Assembly (NCBI RefSeq): GCF_001696535.1
Contig: NZ_MBQE01000001.1
Span: 1,426,001-1,490,000 of the forward strand
From: Stappia indica
Lineage (GTDB): Bacteria; Pseudomonadota; Alphaproteobacteria; Rhizobiales; Stappiaceae
DNA: 64,000 nucleotides
Reading direction: 5' to 3'
The notes below the pieces were generated by a model. It was not told the DNA's origin, searched no databases, and was given only the letters and a program-made list of their open reading frames with translations. Of this stretch, positions 31,893-41,518 are shown piece by piece (the stretch's first letter is position 1; each line of letters starts with the position of its first letter). Both the position numbers and the translations under genes were made by a program.

Positions 31893-34040
31893 GTGCTCAA
31901 GAGACTGACCCCCTTCACGGTGCTGGCCCTCGCTGCGACGGCCGGTCTCGCCGCCGCAGTCCTCGTGCTGGTCACCGCGCTGAACCAGCCCTGGCTCGGG
32001 CTCGGTCTTTCGCCCGATCCGCAGGCCGGTCTGGTGCAGATCGAAACCGTCGCGCCGGATGGCCCGGCCGGCGCCCTGCAGCCCGGCACGCCTCTGGCGG
32101 CGGTCGGCGGCATCGGGCTGGAAGCGAACGATCTGGTCGAGGAGCCGGATGTTGCGGAGAGCTACGACGCCCTGCAGCGCTTCTTCGAGCGGCAGAGCGC
32201 GCTGCATGCGGCGCTGTCCGGTGACAGCGTGGTGCTGGAGACCGAAGGCGCCTCGCCCGCGCGCGTCGAGGTGACGGCTGCAAGCGGACGGCCGCTATCC
32301 AGCCTTCCGCCCGCCTTCTGGGTGCAGATCGTCACCGGCCTCGTCAGCGTGATCGTGGGCGCCTGGGTGTGGAGCCTGCGCCGGGGCGAGCTGTCGGCGC
32401 AGCTCCTGGCGCTTGCGGGGCTGGGCATTCTCGTCGCCGCCTTTCCCGCCGCCGTCTATTCCTCGCGCGAGCTCGCCCTGCCCGGCGGGTTGTTTCACGC
32501 GCTTTCGGCGACCAACCATTTCGGCGCGCTGGCATTCGGTGTCGCCATGGTGGCACTGTTCCTGTCCTATCCGCGCCGCCTCGTGCCCGTCTCCGCCCTC
32601 TGGCTGCTGCCGGCCGTCTACGGCGTGATCTGGGTGATGGACACCGCCTGGCTCGGCTTTTCCGGCCCTGCCGGCGGCTATCACCTGCCGACGGTCATCC
32701 TGATGGCCGGCATCCTGCTCGGCGCGCTGCTGCAATACCGGGCCAGCCGCGAGGACCCGGCTGCGCGCGCGGCGATCCGCTGGTTCGCCCTGTCGGTCGG
32801 CCTGTGCGCCGGCACCTTCGTCACCGTCGTGCTCATGCCGAACCTCTTCGGCATGCAGCCGACGATCTCGCAAGGCTATGCCTTCATCCTGTTCGGCATG
32901 CTGTTCCTCGGCGTCGCCGCCGGTGTCGCCCGCTACCGCCTGTTCGAGCTGGAAGGCTGGGCCTTCTCGATCCTGTCCTATTTCGGCGCGGTCCTGCTGC
33001 TCGTCCTCGTCGATGCGGCGCTGATCTCCTTCGTGGCGATGGATCGTCCCGAGGCCTTCGCCCTGTCGCTGCTGGTGGTGGCGATCCTCTACCTGCCGTT
33101 CCGCGACTGGCTGTCGCGGCGGCTGATGCGCCGGCGGGAGATCGACCGCGAGGAGCTGTTCGGCCAGATCGTCGATGTCGCCCTCGCCCGCGAGGCCGAC
33201 CGGGAAAGCCGCTGGCGCCAGGTCCTGCGCGACGCGTTCCGCCCGTTGCAGATTTCCGCCGCGGCCGGCCCGGCGCCGGAGAAGCCGGCCATCGCCGAGG
33301 ACGGCCTTGCCTTGCTGCTGCCGGTCCTGCCCGGCCTGTCCCCGTTGAAGCTCTCCCATGCCCAGTCCGGACGGCGGCTGTTCAGCCCGCAGGACCGCCG
33401 CTTTGCCGGCGAGCTCTACGCCATGCTCGCCCATGCCATCGCCAGCCGCGACGCGCACGAGAAAGGCGCCTCCGAGGAGCGGATCCGCATCGCCCGCGAC
33501 ATGCACGACAACATGGGCGCGCAGCTCCTGTCCGCGCTCCACAGCGAGCGGCGCGAGCGCAAGGACACCTTGATCCGCGAGACGATCTCGGACCTGCGCG
33601 ACATCGTCAACAACGCCGCCCGGGGCGGCCGGCCCATCGGCGAGCTGCTCGCCGATCTCAAGGTCGAGGCGCTGGAGCGGCTGGCGGCCGCCGACATCCG
33701 GCTCGACTGGCAGGACGCCTGCGACGACGGCGAGCGGGTGCTCGCGCCCAATGTCGCGCACTCCCTGCGCTCGGTCCTGCGCGAGATCGTCAGCAACACG
33801 ATCCGCCATTCCGGGGCGGAGACGATGCGGGTGCGCATCGGCATGCGGGACGGCGTGCTCGACCTGGAGGCGAGCGACGACGGCCGCGGTCTCGTCGCCT
33901 GCAGCCGGGGAAGCGGCAACGGCCTGTCCAACCTGGAGGCCCGGCTGCTGGCGCTGAAGGGAACGCTGGTGCTGGAAGACGCGCAACCCGGTCTCACGGT
34001 CCGCGCCCGGTTTCCGCTCGCAGAAGGGGACGCAAGATGA
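31893..34040 (+). CDS. Membrane sensor histidine kinase (HisKA_3-type, LuxR partner)
   Basis: 715 aa from GTG 31893 (GGAG upstream; GTG 31839 would add 18 residues). An N-terminal helix, a periplasmic PDZ-like stretch (~35-120, VQIETVAPDGPAGALQPGTPL), about eight more hydrophobic helices (~130-400), then the kinase core: phospho-acceptor His in RDMHDNMGAQLLSALH (~540) and an ATPase with EIVSNTIRHSG (N box) and DDGRGL (G1). NarL-type kinases pair with LuxR-type regulators, and such a regulator overlaps it by 4 nt. The membrane part resembles no sensor I can name. Confidence 0.88.
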   Translation: MLKRLTPFTVLALAATAGLAAAVLVLVTALNQPWLGLGLSPDPQAGLVQIETVAPDGPAGALQPGTPLAAVGGIGLEANDLVEEPDVAESYDALQRFFERQSALHAALSGDSVVLETEGASPARVEVTAASGRPLSSLPPAFWVQIVTGLVSVIVGAWVWSLRRGELSAQLLALAGLGILVAAFPAAVYSSRELALPGGLFHALSATNHFGALAFGVAMVALFLSYPRRLVPVSALWLLPAVYGVIWVMDTAWLGFSGPAGGYHLPTVILMAGILLGALLQYRASREDPAARAAIRWFALSVGLCAGTFVTVVLMPNLFGMQPTISQGYAFILFGMLFLGVAAGVARYRLFELEGWAFSILSYFGAVLLLVLVDAALISFVAMDRPEAFALSLLVVAILYLPFRDWLSRRLMRRREIDREELFGQIVDVALAREADRESRWRQVLRDAFRPLQISAAAGPAPEKPAIAEDGLALLLPVLPGLSPLKLSHAQSGRRLFSPQDRRFAGELYAMLAHAIASRDAHEKGASEERIRIARDMHDNMGAQLLSALHSERRERKDTLIRETISDLRDIVNNAARGGRPIGELLADLKVEALERLAAADIRLDWQDACDDGERVLAPNVAHSLRSVLREIVSNTIRHSGAETMRVRIGMRDGVLDLEASDDGRGLVACSRGSGNGLSNLEARLLALKGTLVLEDAQPGLTVRARFPLAEGDAR

Positions 34041-34735
34041 CACGCATCCTGATCGTCGAGGACCTCGCCGAGGCGCGCAAGTGGCTTGAGGGCGTCGCCC
34101 GGGAGGCCTTTGTCGGACCGCACGAGATCGACGCCAGGACCACCTTGCAGGACGGTCTCGCGGCCGCCGCCCGGCACGACTACGACGTCGCGCTCATAGA
34201 TCTGCGCCTGCCGGACGGCTCCGGCATCGAGGTGCTGCGGGCCCTGCGCCAGCGCAGTTCCGGCACGCTCTGCGTCGTCACCACCGCCATGGCGGACGAT
34301 GTTCACATCGTGGCCGCCCTGTCGGCCGGCGCCAACGGCTACCTGCTGAAGGAACAGCCCTCGGCCATGATCGTCCGGCAGCTGTCGCAGCTCGCCGACG
34401 GCATTCCGGCCCTGTCGCCGGCCATCGCCCGCCGCATCATGGAGCACTTCCAGCTCACGGGACCGGCCGCCGAGCCGGAGGAAAGCCTGACCGAGCGCGA
34501 AAAGGAGGTGCTCGCGCTGATCGGCCGGGGCATGCGCAATGTCGACGTGTCCGAGCAGCTCTCGCTTTCGGGAAACACGGTCGCCACGCATATCAAGTCG
34601 ATCTACCGCAAGCTCGGCATTTCCTCGCGCGCCGAGGCGTCCTGGCACGCGGCGATGCTCGGCCTGGCACCGGGCAAGACGGAAGGCTCCGAGACGCCCC
34701 CGGCGAACGGCGTCACCAGCGGCTCCGCCGACTAG
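34037..34735 (+). CDS. NarL/FixJ-type response regulator
   Basis: 232 aa. Receiver domain at ~1-118 with acidic pocket VED, phospho-Asp in ALIDLRLPDGSG (~54) and Lys in YLLKEQ (~105). LuxR HTH at ~148-212 (LTEREKEVLALIGRGMRNVDVSEQLSLSGNTVATHIKSIYRKLGISSR). ATGA overlap with the kinase, so the two are a cognate pair. Targets unknown; the divergent autotransporter gene is a natural candidate but this is only positional. Confidence 0.92.
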   Translation: MTRILIVEDLAEARKWLEGVAREAFVGPHEIDARTTLQDGLAAAARHDYDVALIDLRLPDGSGIEVLRALRQRSSGTLCVVTTAMADDVHIVAALSAGANGYLLKEQPSAMIVRQLSQLADGIPALSPAIARRIMEHFQLTGPAAEPEESLTEREKEVLALIGRGMRNVDVSEQLSLSGNTVATHIKSIYRKLGISSRAEASWHAAMLGLAPGKTEGSETPPANGVTSGSAD

Positions 34736-34854
34736 CTTTCCGCCACTTCCGGCGCCCGCCGAAGCGATGCGAAATGGGGATTTACCTCAGTTAAAGGTTC
34801 GGCAACCGCGAAAGTTGTATCCTGCGGTTCGCGCCTGAACAAAGGTCTCCCCCA

Positions 34855-36816
34855 ATGCCGCTCTTCTCCAACAGGAACCAAGGCCTGATCGAGGCCATCG
34901 GTCGGTCTCAGGCCATGATTCATTTCAGGCCGGACGGAACTATTCTGGACGCCAACGAAAATTTCCTGTCTCTGATGGGGTATTCGCTCGGCGAAATAAT
35001 GAACAAGCATCACCGTATGTTCGTTGTCGAAGATTATGCTGCGAGTGCGGCGTATCGCGCGTTCTGGCAGGATCTCGCCCGCGGTGAATTCAAGTCCGAC
35101 GAATTCATGCGCGTGACCAAGACCGGCGCCGAGGTCTGGATACAGGCGACCTACAACCCTGTTCTCGACAGCAAGGGCGATGTCTGCCGCATCGTCAAGA
35201 TCGCCACGGATATTACCAACGCCAAGTTGAAGAGCCTGGAGACCCAAGGGCAGCTGACAGCAATCCACCGCTCGCAGGCCGTGATCCACTTCGATCTGGA
35301 CGGAACTATTCTGGAAGCCAATGACAACTTCCTGAAGGCGGTCGGCTACACGCTCGACCAGATCAAGGGCAAGCACCACTCGATCTTCGTCGCCACCGAC
35401 GAGCGCGAAACACCGGATTACAAGGCATTCTGGAGGCAGCTCGGCGCCGGGCGCTTCATGGCGGGCGAGTTCAAGCGCATCACCAGGGACGGCGAGGAAA
35501 TCTGGATCCACGCCACCTACAACCCGATCCTCGACGCGGCCGGCCGGCCCTTCAAGGTGGTGAAATTCGCGTCCGACATCACCGCAGAAAAGCGCAAGAA
35601 CGCCGAACATGAAGGCCTGATCGCCGCCATCGGCCGCAGCCAGGCCGTCATCTCCTTCAGCAAGGACGGCATCATCCTGGATGCCAACGACAACTTCCTG
35701 GCAGCGGTCGGCTACCGCCTCGACGAGATCAGGGGCAAGCATCACCGCATGTTCGTCGAGGAAAAATACGCCCATTCCGAGCAGTATGCCGAGTTCTGGC
35801 AGACCCTGGCCGGCGGCAAGCACCTCTCGGCGATCTACCAGCGCTTCAACAAGGCGGGACAGCCGATCTGGCTGCAGGCGAACTACAATCCGATCTTCGA
35901 CGCCTCCGGAAACATCATGAAGGTGACGAAGTTCGCGACCGACATCACCCAGAACATGACGGCGCGACAGGCAGCCATCGAGGCGGCCGAGGAAACGCTG
36001 AACACCGTGGGGCAGACGGCGCATTCCGCCCAGCATGTGAACTCGTCCGCCCAGGGCATTTCGCAAGGCATGGAAAAGGCGCGCGTGGCCGTCGAGGCCA
36101 TGCACGGGCGGTCCGAGATCGCCGAGCGGTCGACCGAAAAGCTGCGCCTTGCGGCCGCGTCCATGGACGGCGTGGTGCAGCTCATTTCCAAGGTCGCGGA
36201 CCAGATCAACCTGCTGTCCCTCAACGCGACCATCGAGGCTGCCCGCGCCGGCGAGGCCGGCCGCGGCTTTGCGGTCGTCGCCAACGAGGTCAAGACGCTG
36301 GCGAACCAGACCTCGCAGGCGACGACGCGGATCTTCTCCGAGATCGCCGAGATGCAGTCGGTCGCCGGCTCCGTCGACGAGGCGTTGAAGGCCATCCGCA
36401 GCTCGATCTCCGACGTGCAGGACCTCGTCCTGTTGACCACCAACGCGACTGAAGAGCAATGCGTGTCCACGGACGAGATCAACGTCCGTCTCCAGTCCGC
36501 GTCCTCCAGCGTCGCCTCCGTGTGCGACAGCCTCGACAAGTGGGTGATCGGCATGGAGAACCGCCGCCGCGACGAGCGCACGCGCGTGCATCGGGACTGC
36601 ATGATCGGCGGCGTCGACGGCCAGAAGATCCGCGCCTCCCTGCGCGATATCTCGGGCTCGGGCGCAAGGATCTACGTCGCCGACCCCGCGGCGATCCCCG
36701 ACCAGATCATCCTGGAACTGGACGACAGAAGCACAAAACGCGGCACGGTTGTGCGCCGCAACGGACGGGAGCTCGGCATCGAATTCCGCTCCGAGGCCGC
36801 CGCCTTCGCAGCCTAG
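34855..36816 (+). CDS. Cytoplasmic methyl-accepting chemotaxis protein, PAS3-MCP-PilZ
   Basis: 653 aa with no transmembrane segment. Three near-identical PAS-PAC units (~10-130, 131-252, 253-370), each with a core like [20 protein letters not shown] and KHHRMFV. A short MCP signalling domain (~375-545) has the hairpin tip [32 protein letters not shown] PilZ domain at ~560-650 shows RRRDERTR and DISGSGARI, the c-di-GMP binding motifs. It probably joins redox or ligand sensing (PAS, perhaps flavin or haem) and c-di-GMP to a Che pathway. Transcribed alone. Confidence 0.92.
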   Translation: MPLFSNRNQGLIEAIGRSQAMIHFRPDGTILDANENFLSLMGYSLGEIMNKHHRMFVVEDYAASAAYRAFWQDLARGEFKSDEFMRVTKTGAEVWIQATYNPVLDSKGDVCRIVKIATDITNAKLKSLETQGQLTAIHRSQAVIHFDLDGTILEANDNFLKAVGYTLDQIKGKHHSIFVATDERETPDYKAFWRQLGAGRFMAGEFKRITRDGEEIWIHATYNPILDAAGRPFKVVKFASDITAEKRKNAEHEGLIAAIGRSQAVISFSKDGIILDANDNFLAAVGYRLDEIRGKHHRMFVEEKYAHSEQYAEFWQTLAGGKHLSAIYQRFNKAGQPIWLQANYNPIFDASGNIMKVTKFATDITQNMTARQAAIEAAEETLNTVGQTAHSAQHVNSSAQGISQGMEKARVAVEAMHGRSEIAERSTEKLRLAAASMDGVVQLISKVADQINLLSLNATIEAARAGEAGRGFAVVANEVKTLANQTSQATTRIFSEIAEMQSVAGSVDEALKAIRSSISDVQDLVLLTTNATEEQCVSTDEINVRLQSASSSVASVCDSLDKWVIGMENRRRDERTRVHRDCMIGGVDGQKIRASLRDISGSGARIYVADPAAIPDQIILELDDRSTKRGTVVRRNGRELGIEFRSEAAAFAA

Positions 36817-36899
36817 GCCGCGGCACGGGGAAGCAGAATCATAAGGCCGCGGCCCGGGCTCTTGCCTCGCTTCCCTTTGCGCGGCGAAGCGGGTTTTGC

Positions 36900-37037
36900 G
36901 TGAGCGAAAAGATAGTGGACGTGCTTGGCGAGACGTCAAACCAGTTGTTCGCTGAACTCGCCGAATGGGAAGCGCTCTTGAACGACACGTCGCTGGCAAA
37001 GCGGCCCGGTCCTCCGACACCTTCTCCGGCACCTTGA
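36900..37037 (+). CDS. Small 45-aa protein upstream of truncated mobC (copy 1)
   Basis: GTG start, reading VSEKIVDVLGETSNQLFAEL then AEWEALLNDTSLAKRPGPPTPSPAP. The downstream copy at 48572 has an ATG start and differs at only four residues including the first, showing purifying conservation rather than decay. Short acidic helix followed by a Pro tail. It sits 13 nt before the mobC start in both copies, so it is probably part of the mobilisation operon. Function unknown. Confidence 0.6.
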   Translation: MSEKIVDVLGETSNQLFAELAEWEALLNDTSLAKRPGPPTPSPAP

Positions 37038-37050
37038 ACGAGGTGCCGAC

Positions 37051-37137
37051 ATGTCCACGAAGATGCCTATGGCCGGCCCGGACAGGGCCAGGCTGAAGAC
37101 CACCCCCTTTTCCATCCGGCTGACCGAAGACGAGAAG
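37051..37137 (+). pseudogene. Truncated mobC (N-terminal 29 codons)
   Basis: MSTKMPMAGPDRARLKTTPF and nine more residues to TEDEK, then the frame runs into an IS3 transposase remnant. The intact gene is at 48723. The ribbon-helix-helix DNA-binding part is cut off, so no function is expected. Confidence 0.85.
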
Positions 37138-37680
37138 CCTATCCGGCGGCTGGTGCGCCTGATCGGGCTCATGCCGAACCGGAGGCCCGACACCAGCAGA
37201 CCGGCGAAAGGTTACAAGACCTGTCCCTACCTGCAGGCAGGTCTGCGGGTGGATCGTCCGAACCAAGTCTGGTGCTAGGACATCACCTGTCTGCCAATAT
37301 GGCGCGGTTCCCTCTACCTGTTGGCGATCGTGGACTGGCGCACTCGAAAGGTCTTGGCTTGGCGCTTCTTGATTACGCTGGAGGCCGACTTCTGTCTCGA
37401 CGCGTTGAACGAGGCCGTCCACAAGTTCGGGCCGCCCGAGATCATGAATACCGATCAAGGAACACAGTTCACGTCCTTCGCCTGGACCGACAGTCTGCGC
37501 CGGAGTGGCGCAAGGATCGCGGTGGACGGAAAGGGGCGGTTCATCGACAACATCTTCATCGAGAGGCTGCGATGAACCCTGGAATACGAGTGCGTCCACC
37601 TGCACGCCTGGGAGACAGGATCGGAAACGAAGATGGCCATCCCGAAATGGATGGCTTTTTCCTAACAACCAGCGCCCTCG
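37138..37680 (+). mobile_element. IS3-family insertion sequence remnant (orfB part)
   Basis: Conceptual translation gives an IS3 OrfB segment: IRRLVRLIGLMPNRR, RVDRPNQVWC-stop-DITCLP, LLAIVDWRTRKVLAWR, NTDQGTQFTSFAWTDSLRRSG, FIDNIFIERLR-stop. DDE catalytic residues are partly present, but at least three stops or frame breaks interrupt it and both ends and orfA are missing. It directly joins the truncated mobC on the left and the 3' end of the acyl-CoA synthetase gene on the right, so it marks an old recombination point. Confidence 0.88.
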
Positions 37681-39215
37681 GCAGATTTCGCCGCCTGTCG
37701 ATACTCCTGTTGCAACAAGCGCTTCAGCAGCTTGCCATTGGGCTCGCGTGGCAGACGGATGCGGAAATCCATCGTTCGCGGACACTTGATGGGGGACAAC
37801 CGCGCCCGACAAAAGGCGATCAACTCTTCAGCCAGCGCCGGTGAGGGCTGCGCTCCGTCCACGAGTTCGACGACCGCTTTCACCTCTTCTCCGAAGTCGG
37901 CGTTGGGCACGCCGAACACTGCCGCATCGGCCACCGCCGGGTGCGTGACAAGAATGTTCTCGGTCTCCTGAGGATAGATGTTCACGCCGCCGGAGATGAT
38001 TACAAAGGACTTGCGGTCGGTCAGGTAAAGATAGCCGTCTGCATCGACCCGCCCGATATCGCCCAGCGTCGTCCAGCCCAGACGATTGCGTGCCTTGCGG
38101 GTCTTGTCCGGATCGTTGTGATACTCGAAGGGAACGCCGTTGGCGAAGTAGACCTCGCCTTCGCAACCGGGCGGCAGTTCTTCCCCCTCGTCATCGCAGA
38201 TGTGCAGCCTGCCCAGCTTGGCACGTCCCACCGACCCGGGATGGGCCAGCCATTCTCCGGTATTGAGAGCGCAGAAACCATTGTTCTCCGTGCCCGCGTA
38301 ATATTCCATCAGGATCGGCCCCCACCAGTCGATCATCTGCCGCTTGACCTCGATCGGGCAGGGAGCGGCGGCATGGACCGCCATCTGCAGGGAAGACAGA
38401 TCGTAGCGCCGCCGCACCGCCTCCGGCAGCTTCAGCATCCGCACGAACATCGTCGGCACCCACTGGCTGTGGGTGATCCGATGCGCCTCGATGAGAGCCA
38501 GGGCTTCTTCCGCGTCGAACTTCGGCATGATGACCGCCGATCCGCCGCGCTTCAGCGTCGTCATGGTGTGCCGCAACGGCGCGGCATGGTAGAGCGGCGC
38601 CGGATTGAGATAGCGGGTCTGCGCGCCATAGCCGAACAGATCGCACAGAAGCTCGATCAGAAAGGTCATCCGGCCGGGAGGCTGCGCCGGCAGCGGCCAT
38701 TTCACGCCCTTGGGTCGGCCCGTGGTCCCCGACGAATACAACATGTCGAGCCCCTGCGCCGGATCGGCAATCTCATGCGTGGGCATGTCGCGGCACATGT
38801 CATCCCAGCAGGCAGCGCCCGCGCAGGGCTCTCCCACCATGAAGATCGGGACCTCCGGCGGCAGCTGGGCACGCAACATGCCGGCGACCTCGGCAAATCG
38901 CCCGGAGGTGATCACCAGCTTCGCGCCGCAATCGCGCGCGATGTAGAGCACCTCGTCTGCGGAAAGCTGGGTGCTGGCCGTCGTGTAGTAGAGCCCCGAC
39001 CGGTCGGCAGCGAAACAGGTTTCCAGAAACTCGCGGCGGTTCTCCATCAGGATGAGAATGTGGTCGCCGACGACAAGACCCTGCGCGCGCAGAAGATGCG
39101 CCCCCTGGTTGGATCGACGGTCGAGGTCTGCGAAGGTAACGGTCTCTCCCGTGTCCGCCATGACATAGGCGAGCCGGTTCGGGTCGCGCCTGGCAACCTG
39201 ATCGATGTACAACAT
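37662..39215 (-). CDS. Acyl-CoA synthetase (AMP-forming)
   Basis: 517 aa from ATG 39215 (GTG at 39254 also in frame). AMP motif LYSSGTTGRPKGVKWP (~158-173), A5 YYAGTENNG (~305), A7 TLGDIGRVDADGYLYLTDR, and A10 PREPNGKLLKRLL with catalytic Lys. It resembles 4-coumarate/fatty-acid CoA ligases. The final codons and the stop lie in sequence that also belongs to the IS3 remnant, so the original C-terminus appears to have been trimmed and replaced. First activation step of the cargo pathway; last gene of the minus-strand operon. Confidence 0.88.
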   Translation of the reverse strand: MLYIDQVARRDPNRLAYVMADTGETVTFADLDRRSNQGAHLLRAQGLVVGDHILILMENRREFLETCFAADRSGLYYTTASTQLSADEVLYIARDCGAKLVITSGRFAEVAGMLRAQLPPEVPIFMVGEPCAGAACWDDMCRDMPTHEIADPAQGLDMLYSSGTTGRPKGVKWPLPAQPPGRMTFLIELLCDLFGYGAQTRYLNPAPLYHAAPLRHTMTTLKRGGSAVIMPKFDAEEALALIEAHRITHSQWVPTMFVRMLKLPEAVRRRYDLSSLQMAVHAAAPCPIEVKRQMIDWWGPILMEYYAGTENNGFCALNTGEWLAHPGSVGRAKLGRLHICDDEGEELPPGCEGEVYFANGVPFEYHNDPDKTRKARNRLGWTTLGDIGRVDADGYLYLTDRKSFVIISGGVNIYPQETENILVTHPAVADAAVFGVPNADFGEEVKAVVELVDGAQPSPALAEELIAFCRARLSPIKCPRTMDFRIRLPREPNGKLLKRLLQQEYRQAAKSAEGAGC

Positions 39216-39334
39216 GTTCGTGCTTTCGCTGGCTGGAGCCCGTCGGCCGGTCACACCTGGCCGGGATCTTTCTCGATAGACGGAGGCCGCTCGGCGGCCG
39301 GACCTGGAGCGCGCCGACTTTTCATGGAATTGCT

Positions 39335-40351
39335 CTAGAACTCGATGACTGTCTTGCCGAAGCGATCGGCCTGCGCAAAATGTGCCATCGCCTCCTTCAA
39401 TCCCTCGAAGGGGAAGGAGCTGCCGACGAGCGGACGCACCCGATGCGCTGCCATAGCTCTCAACATGGCCTCGAAGTCGTCGCGATGGCCTACCGTCACC
39501 CCCTGAAGGCGGATCTGCCGGGTCACGATCGGACCCAGCGACAGGCTCAGGTCCAGCCCACTCAAGACGCCGATCATCGCAATCGTACCGCCGGGTCGGA
39601 TCGCCCTGAGCGATTGGCCCAGTGTCTGAGCCCCGCCCAGTTCCACGATTGCATCATACCCGCCCCGCTCGGCCACCAGCGCCCGGGTCGCGCGGGCCCA
39701 GTCGGCGTGCTGCCGGTAATTGACGAGATGGTCCGCGCCCAGCTCGCGAACACGCGCCAGTTTCTCGTCGCTGGAGGACAGCACCGTCACGGTCGCGCCG
39801 TGCAGCTTGGCAAACTGCAATGCGAAGAGCGCCACCCCGCCCGTACCCTGAAGGAGCACGTGATCGCCGGGGCGTAGCCGGGCTTCTCCCGACACCGCAC
39901 TCCAGGCGGTCAGCGCAGCGCACGGCAGGCTCGCGGCCTCCGCATCGTCCAGATACTCCGGTACTTTCACCACCCCCTCTTCCGACAGGCACACATATTC
40001 GGCCATCACGCCATCCAGAGGCCCACCCAACGCCGATGCGAAGGCTGCTGCCGAAGGAGACCCGGCCACCCAGTTCTGGAAGAAAGTCGGACAGACCCGG
40101 TCGCCCACCGCCACGCGGGTGACGTCGGCACCGACCTCAACCACCTCTCCCGCGCCATCGGACAGCGGGATCAGCGGCAACTCGCCCGTTGCTCGGCCGT
40201 ATCCGCGCTCCGGCACGATCAGATCGCGGGCATTCAACGCGGCACGGCGCATCTTCAGCAGCACCTGCCCCCGCCCGGCTCGCGGCACTTCGCGCTGGCC
40301 CGGACGCAGATTGTCCAGCCCCCAGTCATCCCTGATTTCAAATACACGCAA
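39335..40351 (-). CDS. Zinc-independent NAD(P)-dependent alcohol dehydrogenase / quinone oxidoreductase (MDR)
   Basis: 338 aa MDR protein. Substrate-domain motif LNARDLIVPERGYG (~38-51), SDGAGEVVEVGADVTRV (~66-82), and nucleotide motif LQGTGGVALFALQFAK (~166-181). The usual catalytic Cys/His zinc ligands are not visible. Probably oxidises or reduces a carbonyl intermediate. Separated from the downstream acyl-CoA synthetase by 120 nt and from the upstream acyl-CoA dehydrogenase by 3 nt. Confidence 0.85.
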   Translation of the reverse strand: MRVFEIRDDWGLDNLRPGQREVPRAGRGQVLLKMRRAALNARDLIVPERGYGRATGELPLIPLSDGAGEVVEVGADVTRVAVGDRVCPTFFQNWVAGSPSAAAFASALGGPLDGVMAEYVCLSEEGVVKVPEYLDDAEAASLPCAALTAWSAVSGEARLRPGDHVLLQGTGGVALFALQFAKLHGATVTVLSSSDEKLARVRELGADHLVNYRQHADWARATRALVAERGGYDAIVELGGAQTLGQSLRAIRPGGTIAMIGVLSGLDLSLSLGPIVTRQIRLQGVTVGHRDDFEAMLRAMAAHRVRPLVGSSFPFEGLKEAMAHFAQADRFGKTVIEF

Positions 40352-40354
40352 GGT

Positions 40355-41518
40355 TCACCCCTCCCGAAAAAGTCCGGTTTTCCGGCGCCCGGTCAGCGCC
40401 GCCACCCGCTCCAGCAGCATCTCGGTCGAACCGTCCACCAGCCCCACCACCTGGGCCGCTGCCAGATGCGCCTTCATCGGCGTTTGTCCCGACAGTCCCG
40501 CCGCTCCCAGCGCATGGAGAAGCTCCGGCATCCAGCGCCCCAGCGCGTGCGTTGCCGCGATTTTCGCCTGGGCCGCCAGAAGCTGGGCCGACGCCGCCTC
40601 TTCGGCGACGGCTTCCACAGCCGCCGCAGTCAGAGCCCGCGCCGCGGCAAGCGCAACCTCGCCCTCCGCCACCCGCAGGCGCCAATGCTGATGGGCTTGC
40701 AACGGTTGACCGAAACTCCTGCGTTCGCGACCGAAGCCGTGCGCACTCTCCAGCGCGGCGGCCAACATCCCGCAGCACATGGCCGCCACATAGGCGCGCG
40801 CGCCGTTTATCTCGTTCAGGATTGCGCGGAATGCTCCACCCGGCGGCAACAGCATCTCACCGTCGGGCACCCGATAGGCGTCCAGCGCGAAACCGCCCGT
40901 AGGCGCAGGCACAAAGGCATCGACCGAACACGCCGTGCGGCTCACCGCCGGATCGTCAAGTCTCACGAGGAAGGCTGCGATTCCGTCCCGCTCGCCGACC
41001 GTCCCGGTCTGGGCGTAGACAATCGACAGGCCTGCGACCGCGCCATTGGCGATCCACGCCTTCTCGCCGTGGAGGCACCAGCCGTCCCCGGTACGCTGCG
41101 CCATCGTGGAAATCGCAAAGAAGTCCGACCCGGCATGAGGCTCGGTCAGCGCGGTGCAGGCATGGTGCCGCCCTGCCAGGAGGTCCGGCAGGAGGCGTGC
41201 CGCCAGCTCGGGCGGGGCCGTGACAGCCAGCCTGGCCGCCACGTTGTGCGTGTTGACCAGCGACAACGCAAAGCCGAAATCGACGCCTGCCAGGATCTCG
41301 CAGGCCTTGGCCTTTTCACGAAAGCCCAATCCAAGCCCGCCGACTGACCGGGGCACCTCGATACCGGTCAGCCCCAGCTCGGCGGCCCGTAGCAGAAGCT
41401 GCGCATTCGCGGCTGCGTCGAGCGGCCCCGCCGCCGCCTGTTCCGCCAGTTCCCCGGCGGCGAAGGCGCGCACGTGATCCAGGAAGCCCCGGTCGCACTC
41501 CCAGTCGAGACCGGTCAT
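40355..41518 (-). CDS. Acyl-CoA dehydrogenase family protein
   Basis: 387 aa. CTALTEPHAGSDFFAISTMAQRTGDGWCLHGEKAWIANG (~128-166) is the FAD-binding region, and GFGRERRSFGQPLQAHQHWRLRVAEGEVAL (~255-285) the acyl-CoA dehydrogenase C-terminal domain. The catalytic residue cannot be assigned by eye. Overlaps livM of the second cluster by 4 nt, so it is co-transcribed with the transporter. It should desaturate the CoA ester made by the synthetase. Confidence 0.88.
   Translation of the reverse strand: MTGLDWECDRGFLDHVRAFAAGELAEQAAAGPLDAAANAQLLLRAAELGLTGIEVPRSVGGLGLGFREKAKACEILAGVDFGFALSLVNTHNVAARLAVTAPPELAARLLPDLLAGRHHACTALTEPHAGSDFFAISTMAQRTGDGWCLHGEKAWIANGAVAGLSIVYAQTGTVGERDGIAAFLVRLDDPAVSRTACSVDAFVPAPTGGFALDAYRVPDGEMLLPPGGAFRAILNEINGARAYVAAMCCGMLAAALESAHGFGRERRSFGQPLQAHQHWRLRVAEGEVALAAARALTAAAVEAVAEEAASAQLLAAQAKIAATHALGRWMPELLHALGAAGLSGQTPMKAHLAAAQVVGLVDGSTEMLLERVAALTGRRKTGLFREG

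Larger units (their letters stand above)
36880..37137 (+). repeat. Direct repeat, copy 1 (mob-operon start)
   Basis: About 257 bp, roughly 94% identical by eye to 48554-48810 in the same orientation. It covers the small gene and the first 29 codons of mobC. Homology stops abruptly at the IS3 remnant. The divergence argues for two related mobilisation modules rather than a fresh duplication. Confidence 0.85.
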
